Shown here piece after piece: positions 10,946-22,800 of a DNA stretch of 64,000 nt (the stretch's first letter is position 1; the number at the start of each line of letters is the position of its first letter). This stretch comes from Diphasiastrum complanatum (taxonomy: Eukaryota; Streptophyta; Lycopodiopsida; Lycopodiales; Lycopodiaceae). The translations under genes and the position numbers were made by a program. The notes below the pieces were generated by a model that saw only the letters and a program-made list of their open reading frames with translations, did not search any database and had not been told where the DNA came from. Location of the stretch: NCBI GenBank assembly GCA_029204225.1, contig CM055101.1, positions 62,252,171-62,316,170 of the forward strand, in the 5' to 3' direction.

Positions 10946-11493
10946 CTCGATCGACCTTCTCCTCACAGCACCATGGCCCTTGAACACCCTCTCACAGCAC
11001 CTTGGCTCTCAAACAGCCTCTCATAGTCTGTCACCGGCTCTCGCTTGCTCTCTCACTGTCTATCACTAGCTCTCTCACAGCCTCTGAAAATGCCGACCAC
11101 AATGGCATTGTGAGTGCCTATTTATCCCCACAGCCTGATCGGCCATGTGGATCTCCATCATCCCTCCATGTGCCTCTGTACCTGCCCCCATGTGATGCTC
11201 CCCCCTGTGTTGGTCTCCCATTGGGCCCATGGTCTGCTCACCCACAATGCCCATGTGCCTCTGTACTTGCCCCCATGTGATGCTACCCCCCTGTGCTGGT
11301 CTCTCATTGGCCCCTCGGTCTGCTCACTCGCAGTGCCCATGTGCCACTGCAACAGTCCCCTGCATCATGTACTGTACCCTCTTTTTTTACACCCAGAACC
11401 CTCTTTTTTTACTTTTTTTTGGTTCTTTTTTGGTAGTTAATATGCAAAAAAATTTTATTAAAAATATATTAAAAAGTAAAAAAATATTAAAAA
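10946..11493. repeat. hAT internal repeats upstream of the minus-strand ORF
   Basis: Contains two tandem imperfect copies of a unit of about 90 bp (about 11165-11255 and 11256-11345) built around TGCCCATGTGCCTCTGTAC and CCCCATGTGATGCT, plus short duplications of CTCTCACAGC. By position this is a promoter region for the minus-strand ORF (inference). T-rich and A-rich runs follow at 11380-11490. Confidence 0.55.
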
Positions 11494-11580
11494 TGGTACC
11501 GCCCTGGTACCGCGGATCCCAGGGCGGTACCGTACCGACGGTACCATACTAGCGGTACCACGAGGTACTATGATATATAT
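11494..11580. repeat. Right hAT terminus with GGTACC array and 8-bp duplication
   Basis: Five exact GGTACC hexamers plus degenerate copies lie within about 70 bp, then the CTATG terminus (11568-11572) and ATATATAT (11573-11580). It mirrors the left end in motif but not in exact spacing. Confidence 0.65.
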
Positions 11581-12690
11581 GTACGTTGAGCTATGATGTA
11601 TGAGATGGATATTGGTGGTGATCGTGGTTGTCGCTATCAAGATAGACTCATGGCTACTATCATTGTGAGAATTAATTACATTGTGTTTAAAATAGTTTAA
11701 GCAAGTAATTAGTTTTAATTAGAGTGGTATCATGCTAATTAGATAGTCGATAATATTTGATTGAGTCGACTTGAGTTGAGGTTGAAAAAGGCTTGAGTTC
11801 GATTCGATAGTTGTTCGAATCGAACATTCGGGCCTTCACTCAATATTTGATAGTTGACACTATGATACTCCTTCAATAGTTGACCGACCTTTGATAGTTG
11901 ACCGAATATTGTTGAGTAGACACTTATTTGCGATTCTTGTGTATTTTTGGAGATTTGTGCGACTTTGCGAGGAAAATTGCAAAAAATGAATGGATCTAGA
12001 TTAACTATTGGACTAATTTTTTACAAGTTTTGCAAGTTTCACTCTACCCATGGTTCACTGATTATGTAGCACATGACATGCCATGTAATATTAATTGCAT
12101 TCTATCTCTAACTATAAGATACTAACTAAATGCAAAATTTTCAAAGGATTTCAATGTAAACAAGCATGTCACTTGTGAGGACTGGAATGTGAGACAACTT
12201 TGAAAGTGACACTGGTTGTCTCCATCTACTACTAATAATCCTCTCAATGCCTCTTGATAGGTGTCACGACAATCTCTAGCATATCTTCCTTCTATGGTAT
12301 TGTGTCCACTTTTTTTTTCTTTTTCTTTTTCGTCACGTATTAAAATTGGCTTTTCATTTTTCAATACCACAAAAGGCTTGGACGCCATAGCATGAGCCAT
12401 TGTATCATGTGAATCATTTACAACCATTCAACTTTCTCATTTAAAACAAATTATATAGTCTATGTGATAATGCAAGTACCAAACTGTGTAGTCTATGTGG
12501 CAATTCAGGTATCAAACCATGCCTATCATGAACAATATCTACTTTTAAGGTATTATATTGTATTTTTGTGGATACATTACAGGTTTGATAAGTTGAAATA
12601 TTCCAGTTATAAAATAGAAAATGTATTTTGACACATTTGAGAACTAAATTTTAAGTAAAAACATTACGCAAATCAAGGCCAATAATAATA
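11581..12690. other. Anonymous AT-rich sequence
   Basis: No gene recognised. At 11790-11835 there is a short inverted motif around TCGATTCGA and TTCGAATCGA. A minus-strand reading frame at 12122-12427 (101 codons) has no recognisable domain and is probably chance. Confidence 0.5.
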
Positions 12691-12699
12691 TGTACTATT

Positions 12700-12880
12700 T
12701 TAAAAAAAAAAATTGCAACCTCCAAACATAGAATGCCAATGTGCTAAGTGAAACAACTAGAAAAAAAAAATTGCAACCTTCAAAGATAGCACGCTGACGT
12801 GCCAAGTGCAACACGAAAAAGAAAAATATGGTTGTTTCGCTTGGCATGTTGACGTGCCATCTTTGGAGGCTACAAAAGAA
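12700..12880. repeat. Foldback with three copies of a 40-bp repeat
   Basis: Two direct copies (about 12716-12755 and 12770-12812) and one inverted copy (about 12829-12870) of a unit that reads roughly CCTCCAAAGATAGCACG then GACGTGCCAAG then GAAACAAC. The outer direct and inverted copies could pair as a stem of about 40 bp. This looks like a small transposable element; its ends were not resolved. Confidence 0.6.
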
Positions 12881-13042
12881 ATATTGATTTCAAAAATTTA
12901 TTATTTTGGGATTCCATTGTGGGAATTTAACTATGTACCAAACCACAATTCTTGATAATAAACAAGTACTTAGAGCATTACTTATTTAATATCAAGAAGT
13001 GCTAGAATCATAATTCTTGATAATGTCTTATGCTAGAATCTT

Positions 13043-13145
13043 AGTGAGTGAAATAGGGCCTTGGCATTTTGCGAGTTTCTTTACATAAAAAGAACACATG
13101 GTAAGAAAGAAACTCGCAAAATGCCAAGGCCCTATTTCACTCACT
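13043..13145. repeat. Perfect 40-bp inverted repeat with a 23-nt loop
   Basis: The left arm 13043-13082 and right arm 13106-13145 are exact reverse complements over 40 bp by my reading, separated by 23 nt. No coding sequence overlaps. Such a hairpin could be a recent palindromic duplication, a miniature transposon or a small-RNA precursor. TAGAGCATTACT recurs on both sides (about 12971 and 13187), which may mark a larger unit. Confidence 0.85.
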
Positions 13146-13149
13146 CAAA

Positions 13150-15045
13150 GAATGAGTTACATTTTTAATATTAGATAAAAAGTAATTAGAGCATTACTAA
13201 GTTCCTTAAATGATACCATATATATGCCCCTAGTTTAGAAATAGCATTGTAGAAACATTTTTGTTTCCATATTTTTCTTTGATGGCAACCTAATTCCAAT
13301 TTTATATTAATGAGATGTATTATTTGAGTGATCAGTACATTAGGTAGTTCATTGTGGACATATGACACTCATTTTGCAATGGAATTTATTAGGTATGATA
13401 TACTCCATATGAAAATAACCTTTTGAACTTGTTAGGTGGCTACCCTAGATCATTATAGAAGAGTAACCAATTGCCATATTACTTCACTAGCCAACATGTA
13501 TCCTACATTTTGATTTTGACAAACATTCATAGCTTTCCACCCGGTGGTGTTCGTTGCCACAAGCACCTTTTAGGAGGTCATCTTGGACTGAGAGGTTTTG
13601 GTGTCTTTGTAATAGAGGTTGCAAGTTGAATCCGTTCTACTCCTAAAAACTTCCTCTCATAGACTTGCATTTGTACACTTTTGCAATAGTGGAAAGCTTT
13701 AAAAAAAGAAAACATCAACTATGAACCCTAGAAACCATGAACAATATTTGAACTCGGGGGCGTCATAGAATCTTAACCCTAGAAAAAGTCACTTAAGCCT
13801 AAGAAACATGAACATCAATTGAGCCTAAAGGGCATCATAGGATCTTAACAATTCTCATTATGTGAATATTGAAAGAAATTCACTAATGTTAACCATTTTG
13901 AAGAGGTTAGAATGATATTTGGAAAATTAACAATTGGAGGATCTATTTCAAGCTATAAGAATTAGATATGCTCCTATGCTTGCATTCTTGAAGCATTGGC
14001 TCATGATTTTGGTCTACCTTCAAAGTTATTCGTTAAATATGCTCCTTTAGAGAACTTTGTATTGAAATTTATATTTGAATCTTCTCTCTTATTCCACACA
14101 AACCTTGACTAATCAAAGCTTTTGTGAAATTTCCATTTGATATAAACCTCAAATTTGTTGATCATTGATCATTACCTTTTATTAGTAAGGGTACTGCGGT
14201 TGGTCAAATTTTTTAGTCTATTTTTTGTGACATTTAAGAAACTCGAATCCAATTCCTAACAGCATATTTTATCCACTTTGGTGAAAGCAGATTTTAAGCT
14301 CTTACCAAGTGAAGTGAAGATTGTGCTTTTGTCTTGCTTTGGATGCACTAGTATTCTCTAGGGATTATTACCACTCTAGGCGAGTATTTTGAATCTCGTT
14401 AACGATTATTTTGAAAGCTTAGAACACAATTATGTATATCACCTTCCAAAATCTTAAAATCACCAAAAAATTTACTAATATAAATGATACAAATACACTA
14501 TGGCAGCAAAACAATCAACATCACTCATGCAATAAAAGATTACTTAATTGATAGCAATATATCCTAGGTTTAGACAAATTATGTTTCGAAATTTGATTAT
14601 TAACCATTCCATCAGATTCCTTGAGATCAATACGAAGTTGTCTTACTTATCCTAGAGAATCAAACTGCAAAAGTCCTTGCCCTCATCTTGGAGCTAAATG
14701 CCTAAAATTAAATTTAAGATGACATGGGGGGGTCTACTAATGTTTGCATGTCACAATTCCACCAATCTTGATGTAGCACCGACCATTGTGTCTATCAATG
14801 CATCCTAGATGCATGATGAATCGCCAGCCATGTCACCCTTCATGACAAGTAGTCAAATCATTTCTTGATACAAATAGTTGGGATACTTACATACATCCAC
14901 AGAAAATACCCCAGCCACCAAATGTACTTTTTTATGTTATAGCTCCTAGGTTGCAGTTTTAATAGCCCCTCAATGACTGCCTTCTTTTAGTCTTCACCTT
15001 GAAGAAACTTTACAATTTTTGCATTCATCGATTCTTCTTTCCAAG
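13150..15045. other. Anonymous sequence without recognisable genes
   Basis: AT-rich, with stops in all frames. At 13575-13640 a CAAGTTGAATCC motif is vaguely like a pol III B box, too weak to call. No transposon domain was recognised. Confidence 0.5.
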
Positions 15046-15048
15046 CAG

Positions 15049-15440
15049 GAGATAAAAACTCCCTTAAGATCTATTATTGATAATCTTTCTTTATGATTAT
15101 TAAAAACCTAGCACTTTATATTTGCATATGTCACAAATGTCATTTGCTTGCTTCCAAGTTTGCAAATGCATTAGTTTCCAAATAGGATTATTTTTGTAGG
15201 CCTTGGTCTCAATTAGGCTCACATGAATATCTTGTAAGGGCTAAAAACTCCATTAATAATAACTACTATTGATGAAGTCTTTAAACTTTCTTTATATTTA
15301 TTAAAAATCTAGCACTTTATATTTGCATACAAGGCCTAGCTCACAAGATTCATTTGCTTGCTTCCAAGTTTGTAAATGCATTAGTTTCCAAATAGTAACA
15401 CGTTTGTTGTGTGGGCCCTGGTTTCAATCAGGCTCACACA
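15049..15440. repeat. Diverged tandem duplication, unit of about 190 bp
   Basis: Two adjacent copies, about 15049-15238 and 15239-15440, share CTAAAAACTCC, CTAGCACTTTATATTTGCATA, TTGCTTGCTTCCAAGTTTG and AATGCATTAGTTTCCAAATA in the same order, with substitutions and indels between them. Confidence 0.8.
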
Positions 15441-15769
15441 AACTGTACATGCCATTTCAGTACATGCATGATGGAAATCTAAAACTTCTTGAAACTATTA
15501 GATTCATTGAGATTCTAGGTAAGTGCTGGTTGCAATGGAAAATATTTGCTCTTCAGTCTCCCTTACATACCTTCAATTCTCGCAAATTTATCTTTGAAGT
15601 AATGGTTAGAATCCCATATCTAGTAGCAAAAAAACTCTGGAATGTATCGAGAGTAGCAAAATCATCATATTACTCTCCTTGACTTGCATATCCTAGTGCT
15701 TACAAGACGAAATGTCCAGTCCACACGTTTGTTAAGATGGAGGGCACAAATTTGTTCAAATTTCCTCTG

Positions 15770-15980
15770 CCATAGCTGAGTTGGATAAGTGTTGAAGTGC
15801 ACCTACCTAGGTACAGGCTCAAATTCCAGCTATTGTGCGAGTGGACATTTGGAGTTTTGTGCTCCTTATCTTGGCCTTGTCATATTTATAGTTTCTTTTT
15901 ATCATCAACAAGCCTTTGGCCCAGTATCCACCCACGCATGGGTAAGGGAATCAAACTTGGTAGGCAAGCGAAGGTATAAA
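15770..15980 (+). mobile_element. Possible tRNA-derived SINE
   Basis: TAGCTGAGTTGG (about 15773) fits the pol III box A consensus TRGCNNAGYNGG. About 40 bp downstream, GGCTCAAATTCC resembles box B. No poly(A) or target duplication was identified, so this could be a decayed SINE, a tRNA pseudogene or chance. Confidence 0.3.
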
Positions 15981-15984
15981 GCTA

Positions 15985-16519
15985 GTTAAATTATAAATTT
16001 TAAAAAACTAAAAATAAAAAACAACATATTAACTAATACTTGTCATAAAGACAAAAAGCAAAACAATAGTTTATTCTGCTGCGAATCAGGTCATTCACAT
16101 TCATCTGAAACTAAAAATACAGATTGTCTGGTGAAACAGCAACCAGACCCAACAAGAAAAATGTACATCCAAGTACACATGCTCCACTAAGGGCCTCAAG
16201 GACTCTAGTATATGTTTTTTGTTAAACCTAAAACCTCTCAAAGCCAAAGCAGTTAGATGTAAGTTTTGCTAAAAGCTTTCACAAAAAACCTTAAGTTAAC
16301 ATCCTACCACCTGTGTAATACCCTTCAACAGTCCCTCATTTTCTCTCGAGCAGTTTGACTAGAGATATCTCCTCTCTTAAAACCTAGACGATCACAAGCT
16401 GTAAGTTGCTGAGTGGCATTACCAAGATGGAAGTGAATCCCAAGTTATGTCTGGACAAATAGATCACTTCGGAAATGGTGGGCAAATCTATATGAATTTT
16501 ATACCCTTTCGTTACTTTT
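15985..16519 (-). other. 3' flank of the GBP gene
   Basis: Downstream of the GBP stop codon on the minus strand. It should contain the 3' UTR and polyadenylation site; no unambiguous signal was picked. No other gene seen. Confidence 0.4.
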
Positions 16520-16960
16520 TCATCTCAAATGGGAATAATTTACTGGACCATTGAAGGAGGACCATTCTGCATTCATATACTTTCCTGATTGTGAATTACT
16601 GCCAGCATTCCTATGTTTGCTTCTAAGTATAAAGTATATTGTTAACAACACTACAGTACATGCACTAACAAAACTGCAGTTAACTAAAACTAAATTTGCA
16701 TGATGAGCTAAATCATGCTCAATCCATGCCTGAATTACTTTGTTTCGAGTAGCGGGACTAAGGACCACACCTTTTGCTACATCATGATTGCTAACTGCTA
16801 ATTTGGAGCTTGTTCCAGACTGTGCTTTATCCAAATGTTTACGAGCAGCAGAATAAGCTACATACTTGAAACCGTATGTATAATGAGGACCTGGCCAAAG
16901 GCATTTGAATGACCAGAAAGACCAAGAAACCCAGATGTTGTGGAATGTTCTTTCACAGTC
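16520..16960 (-). CDS. GBP exon 10: C-terminal membrane anchor
   Basis: 441 nt including the TGA at 16520-16522; acceptor TGATGCAG|GAC. Encodes RTFHNIWVSWSFWS, a polar linker, then a hydrophobic segment containing NCSFVSACTVVLLTIYFIL, followed by RSKHR and a 30-residue polar tail. A Lys/Arg-flanked C-terminal helix is typical of a tail anchor. Confidence 0.83.
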   Translation of the reverse strand, partial: DCERTFHNIWVSWSFWSFKCLWPGPHYTYGFKYVAYSAARKHLDKAQSGTSSKLAVSNHDVAKGVVLSPATRNKVIQAWIEHDLAHHANLVLVNCSFVSACTVVLLTIYFILRSKHRNAGSNSQSGKYMNAEWSSFNGPVNYSHLR

Positions 16961-19757
16961 CTGCATCACAATACAAACAAAGTGAAAAAACTCTTCTAAA
17001 TTGAAGACTTTTCTCCTTGGCTGCACAAAAGAGCAAACAACAAAGAAAAAAAGTGAAAACGTTTTGAGAACTAGAGTTAAATTTCAGGCAAAGACAATGC
17101 AGTTATTATAGACAGTCTATTAGTTCTGATAGTGCAGAAAATACAGATCTCTTTGACAGTTCTATTTGCAACAATCATTCTGCTAATCTGTTCAATGTTT
17201 GTCTGATGCACATATGACAAACATGATTGATGTAAAATGAACATTACCAAATGACTCTTAGACAGTAAAACACCTCACTGTGAACCCAAATTATTGAAAG
17301 CCATTACATATTCTGTAGGTTGCAGACTGATGTAGTTTCTATAGTGTACTCATGTATCAACTATAGGCAGATCCCCTGAAGCTATTTTGCTTCATGCTAT
17401 GAAATCCCTGTAGAGACATGTTGATGATTGTGTCTAGCAGTTTTTTGAAGATTTAGCTTTTGATATGAATGTATAAATTCTTATTATGTGTTATTATGTT
17501 CTTACACTGTGGCATTCCTGTTCCCATTCCCATTTTTTGAAGGACGTTCTCATTCCTGTTCCTTGTTCTCGTACTCGTTCCCGTTTCCTGGCCCAAGCTC
17601 TCTCTCTCTCTCATAAGAATGGTGACCCCATGATTCCGAGTAACTACCGCACCATAATGATTGGGCATGTCCTGGCGAAAGTATATGGTACTATATTACA
17701 GTCTGTTGTGAGCTCAGAGGCGAAGACTAGGAGACTACATGCCATGGGTCAGGCTGGTTTTCGAGCCCATTATTCTACTGCTGATCACATCTTCACACTC
17801 CTTTGATTTTGTTCCACGCTCATTGCTCATCCAGAGACTTCGAGACCTCGGCTTCTCCACCGACATTGCTCTTGCTGTGATGGCACTTTATGAGCGTGTC
17901 CTGGGCTGTTTCCGACATAGCAGTGGCATATCTGATCACATCTGGAGCACTATTGGGGTGAAGCAGGGTTATTCCCTCTCACCAGTCCTCTTTGGCTTGT
18001 ATATTGATGAGCTGGAGTGAGTAATTACACAGGGTGGTGGTCCTGGCTGCAGGCTTGGTGACATCTTGATTGCTATCCTCCTTTATGCCGATGATGTGGT
18101 ATTGGTCTCACCGACCAGAGAGGGTCTACAGCGACAGTTGGATTGCTTGCATGAGTACCAGATGGGGCCTAGGGGTGAACATTGGGAAGACCAAGGTTAT
18201 GGTCTTCAACACTTCGAGAGCATTCATGCAACAACAGGAGCTTACTTTTGGTGGGCAGGTTCTAGAGGTGGTCCCTTCCTATACATACCTGGGGGTCCTT
18301 TTCTCAGGTTCTACTTTTAGCATGAGACAAGCCGCTACCACTCGACTAGGGAAGGGACATGCTTCCCTTGATCAGCTAGAGCGATTTTGCTTCCGGAAGT
18401 CCATCCAGGATGCTCGCAATAAGTGTCGCCTCTTTGATGCCATTGTTACTCCCACGGCTTTATATGCGGCAGAGACATGGTGTACAGGTCTCCCTTCTTC
18501 ACACTGGGCCAGTCTCTCACGATTACAGACCACCATGCTAGCTCGGTTGATTCGAGCAAAGCCTTCTGTTCCACATGAGATTCTCCTGGCCGAGTTTGCA
18601 CTTCCACCTATACAAATCAAGGCAGCTCTTCAGCTCATCACCTATATACAGAGGATACAGGCGTTACCAGAGATAGACAGACACTACATACAGGTTGCAC
18701 TATCCTCTTCACAGCATCTTCACGATCAAGGCTACAAGTTATCATGGTTCTCTCAGGCCTCTCACCTCCTACTTGCGTCATTTGCCATCTCCATCACAGA
18801 GCTCCCCTCAGGCACACATCAGTATATCAGACGCTTCCTCTATCGCACATATCTAAAGCGGACTTGACGTAACCAGTTAGGGGTTAAGCCAGCTTTCTAC
18901 CGGACTGAGCTAGATGCATCGGGGACCCCGGTCATGCCACGCTACTGGGAATCGGGACTATCACATTGCCTCAGATTCACATTGGGGCAGCTCAAGGTGT
19001 CCTCTCATCAGCTAGCTATTAAGACTGGGAGGTTTCATGGTATTCCCAGAGAGGAGCGGATTTGCCAGTTACGTTCTCTAGGTGAGGTGGAGTCTGAGGA
19101 GCACTTTATCTTTAGGTGCCCTGTATATCATGAGATCAGAGGGCGATATTATTGCCTGTTCCGAGGGATGCCTACCACTCTACGCTCTCTCATAGCTTAT
19201 GAGGACCCACGGTGTGTCGCTCTGATGGTACGCGAGATGTCCATACTACGGAGAGATTTATACGAGACACCCCAGCATTTTACCTCACAGCCATTGATTA
19301 TTTCATTCTTTACTCGGCGGAGATCACGTGATTTAGTGCCTGAGGATGAGGATTATGATTATGACGACGATGAGGATGATGGCCGCTATCATGCTCATAG
19401 AGATCAGAGACAGTGTACCTCCCACCATCATGTTCCTACCAGACATCCTACACAGAGGCGTACTACTACTATTACATGCACGTGCTCATGCTCACAGACG
19501 ACGCCAGCAGGCTCCGGCGCTTTCCCATTCTGTGGCTCGCATCACATCTTTTTACAGCATCAACACAACAGCAGCAACACAACCTTGACATCCTACCATA
19601 GATACATATGATTACTATGCGCACACTCTCACATATATGTCTATTTTAGTTTGGATTAGATGTTTTTCTTTATTACAATTTGGAGACGTTTTTATACGCT
19701 CCCTGTCAAGTACTTCATTAGTCTTATATGCCTTTTGGCATGGAAAAGACATTAATA

Positions 19758-19825
<68 letters not shown>

Positions 19826-22800
19826 GCAAATCATTCTTTCTTCTAAGTTTTGGTGTTGTGAGGTGCTTAAGCTATTTCCCTTGCATCTGATGTTTTCTAG
19901 AGCTAAGTTTCTCAAGCTTCCACGGTGGATCTAATATTCCAGTTAAGATACTACATATTAGGTTTTGCAAATCATCATAGTATCGGAGCATGTTGTGGAG
20001 CTTGTGAGTCTGAGAATAAAAGAAAGATCAGTGCTTAGATTCTTGAGAAGATTCACGTCTTCCACAAGCACCTCAATCTTGTAGGCAGGGACCTTTGATA
20101 TGTAGGACTCAAATCAGGTTGATTCATGCACTGTTCAATAGCTGTAGGCAAGGGGAGTGTTATGTTCTAGAAATCTTCTTAGTTTGGTTAGGTTTTGGAC
20201 AATCTTTTTGAAGGAGCTTACACAGAAAGAGGTGTACTTTATATAGGGGCTCTTGTTTTTTGATCCAGTTGAATCTAGTGCTTGTGCTATCAAGGCCATA
20301 CGAAGTGGCAAAGTCACAAGCAAGAGCTGAAGGGTTGCCTTGAAGCGGCTACGTACCCTAGTTTTAAGGTTATATCCTTTCAAGTTAAGCGTCTGTTTAA
20401 GCAAAGATTTTAGCACGGCTAGTCTTGGGGAGAGGCTGCTGATTGAGTCAAGCAAAAGGGATGGCACTGACTACAAGGTGTGGAAGTTAAAGACGGCTAC
20501 ATCTTGCTGGACAAGAGTTGTTGGGAGATATAGTTACAAGTAGAGACCTTTGAACCTAAATTGAAGGAGTACATAAGCAAAAGACAAAAAGCATCCATTT
20601 GATTGGGATGTCATCAAATGGATGTTAAGAGCACCTTTGTAAATGGGCAACTTCAAGAAGAGATTTATATGGTGCAACCGCAGGGGCTTGAGATATAATC
20701 GCAAAAAGCATCTGGTTTGCAGGCTTAGAAAAGCCTTGTATGGACTCGAACAAGCACCAAGGGGTCAATATAGCCGAGTTGACGAGTAGTTTGCAAAGCA
20801 AGGGTCTGCAAAGAGTAAGTCTAACTGCAATTTGTATGTCTTCAAGGAAGGTAAAGACTTTGTTGTTGTTGTTGTTGTGCTCTATGTGGACGACTTCATT
20901 ACAAGAAGCAACAAGAAACTTATTGCTTGAGTTAAGAAACAAATTTCTTGTGAGTTTGAGATGAAAAATTTGGGTTTGTCACAGTATCGCCTAGGAGTTG
21001 AGGTTTGGAAAAGGAAGCATTGTCTTTTTATCTCTCAGGTAGAGTACGCATAGAAAATATTAAAGATACTTACTATGCAAGAAAGCAAGCCAATTAGCGC
21101 ACCAGTGGATGCAAGCAACAAGCCATCCAAGGATGGTCCTGCATTTGCATATGAGGCTCTCTACCGTCAATTAGTGGGAAGCCTGATATACCTTTCAATT
21201 ATTGCTTATGGGGTTGGGATTGCGAACCAATTTATGAGTAAACCTATTGAATCACATTAAGAAGGCATCCAAGCGAATCCTACATTATGTAAGAGGGACA
21301 ATGACTTATGGGGTTGGATAAACTAATAATCGTGATCTTTAGTTGAAAGCCTATTCATATTCAAACTGGGGGGCCATTTCTTGGAGCAACAAGAAACAGC
21401 CCACTATTGCTTTATTATCCATGGAAGTTAAATATAGGGTGACTACAAGGACAGCCTGTGAAGTTGTTTGGTTACAACGCCTACTTAATTATATGCAGAT
21501 TGCTCAAGTATGACCTGCATTATTACACTATGATAACCAAAGTTGCATTCAACTTGAAAGAAATCCAGTCTACCATGCAAGGAAAAAGCTTATAGAGGTG
21601 GAACAACACTTTATACAAGAGAAAGTGCATAGTGGTGAGATTGAGATAGCATAGGACAACACCAACAATCAAATTGTTGATACCTTTACTAAACCACTTA
21701 GTGAAGACAAGTTCAAGAAGTTCAAAGCATGGTTAAGTGTTAGCTTAGTAAAAATTGCCATTAAGGGGGGTTATCAAAGAGTGATGCCTATTTTGCCCCT
21801 TTGGCCAAACACTAATGTTATTGTAAGTTGTACATGTTCCAAGTAGCTCAATCCTACGGTTGCCACCTATACATTCCATGCATGTACATGAGGTGCTTGC
21901 CTCATAGAGGACTAGGAAGACCCATGCCCTCCGCTCTCTCTCTCTCTAGCAATTCAGTCTCTCTTATAAATTTTGGTGTTGCTTAAGCAATTTCCCTTGT
22001 GCTTGATGTTTTCTAAAGCTAAGTTTCTCAAACTTCCATGGTTGATCTAGTACTGCACTTGAGATACTCCATAGCTAGCTCTTGCAGTTCATCAGTAGCT
22101 ATCAAAGGTCAAGCAGAAATTCAGATAGAAACAATTCATGATCATGACAAAGGATACATTACAGATTAAAAGCATCAAGACATACTTGCATATGGAGCTC
22201 TTTGTAAGCGTCCATGAGAGGGTCATAACAAAATGCTGCCATTAGAGCAGTATTCTTCTTAAGAAGGTATGCTCGAGCTTCTTCAATATTAGTGGACAGT
22301 TCCCTGCGATTTTCATCTCCCGTTGATGTTAAGAAATCCTTCACCATTGTGGCATACTCCTCAATCAACTGCTTACCCAAAGTGTTTGCCTGCACCAACA
22401 TCAATGAAAGCTCAAAAGGTCATTTCCTGCATTTTCAGATAATAGATTCCCTACAACCCATGAGGGAACGTGCACAAAGTAAGTTAGTCCTGCCTCAGCA
22501 AGATATGAAACTATAACCTTTTCCGGACCCAACTTCACTAACATATCAACATGTAGATGCTTGAGCAATTCAAAATACTTTATCTGTGATTGTTTCATCG
22601 TTATCTGGGAATGGTGTGAAATGAGTAATCTCCTCCTTGTAACGACAAGCAAGGGCAGAAGCTAATTGCTGACAGAATGACTTCACGTGAGCCTCATTCT
22701 GTGCCTGAAAGCCGACATGAAAATCTCTTTCAGCTGACCAAATATACAATTAATATGCAATGGAAAACGTAGTAGAAAGGATGAACTTGTAAGCACAATC

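Larger units (their letters stand above)
35..11572 (+). mobile_element. Large autonomous-type hAT DNA transposon, decayed, with a nested Copia insertion
   Basis: The element begins CATAG and ends CTATG, a short terminal inverted repeat with the A at position 2 and G at position 5 typical of hAT ends. ATATATAT flanks it on both sides as an 8-bp duplication, the hAT length. Both ends carry clusters of the palindrome GGTACC: about three exact copies in 60-95 and five in 11494-11560, plus degenerate ones. Inside are a hAT transposase gene on the plus strand and a second, convergent ORF on the minus strand. Without the Copia insert the element is about 5.7 kb, richer in GC than its surroundings. 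Frameshifts and stops in both genes mean it is no longer autonomous. Confidence 0.75.

Noticed and set aside
10620-11440. Plus-strand Ser/Leu-rich and Cys/Pro-rich frames
   Set aside because: They are antisense to the minus-strand hAT ORF and run over tandem repeats; no recognisable domain.
13540-13690. tRNA gene or SINE around CAAGTTGAATCC
   Set aside because: Only a weak B-box-like motif; no A box or cloverleaf could be formed.
19637-19846. Frames encoding Leu-Ser, Thr-His or Met repeats over microsatellites (also at 34050, 46639, 52943, 55212)
   Set aside because: Pure translation of dinucleotide or trinucleotide repeats.
22397-22578. Apparent frameshift in GBP exon 8 at a four-T run, with an open frame continuing downstream
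   Set aside because: A GTATTT donor at 22578 and a GGTGCAG acceptor at 22390 join exons 8 and 9 in phase 0 without any frameshift; the open frame in the intron is taken as chance.
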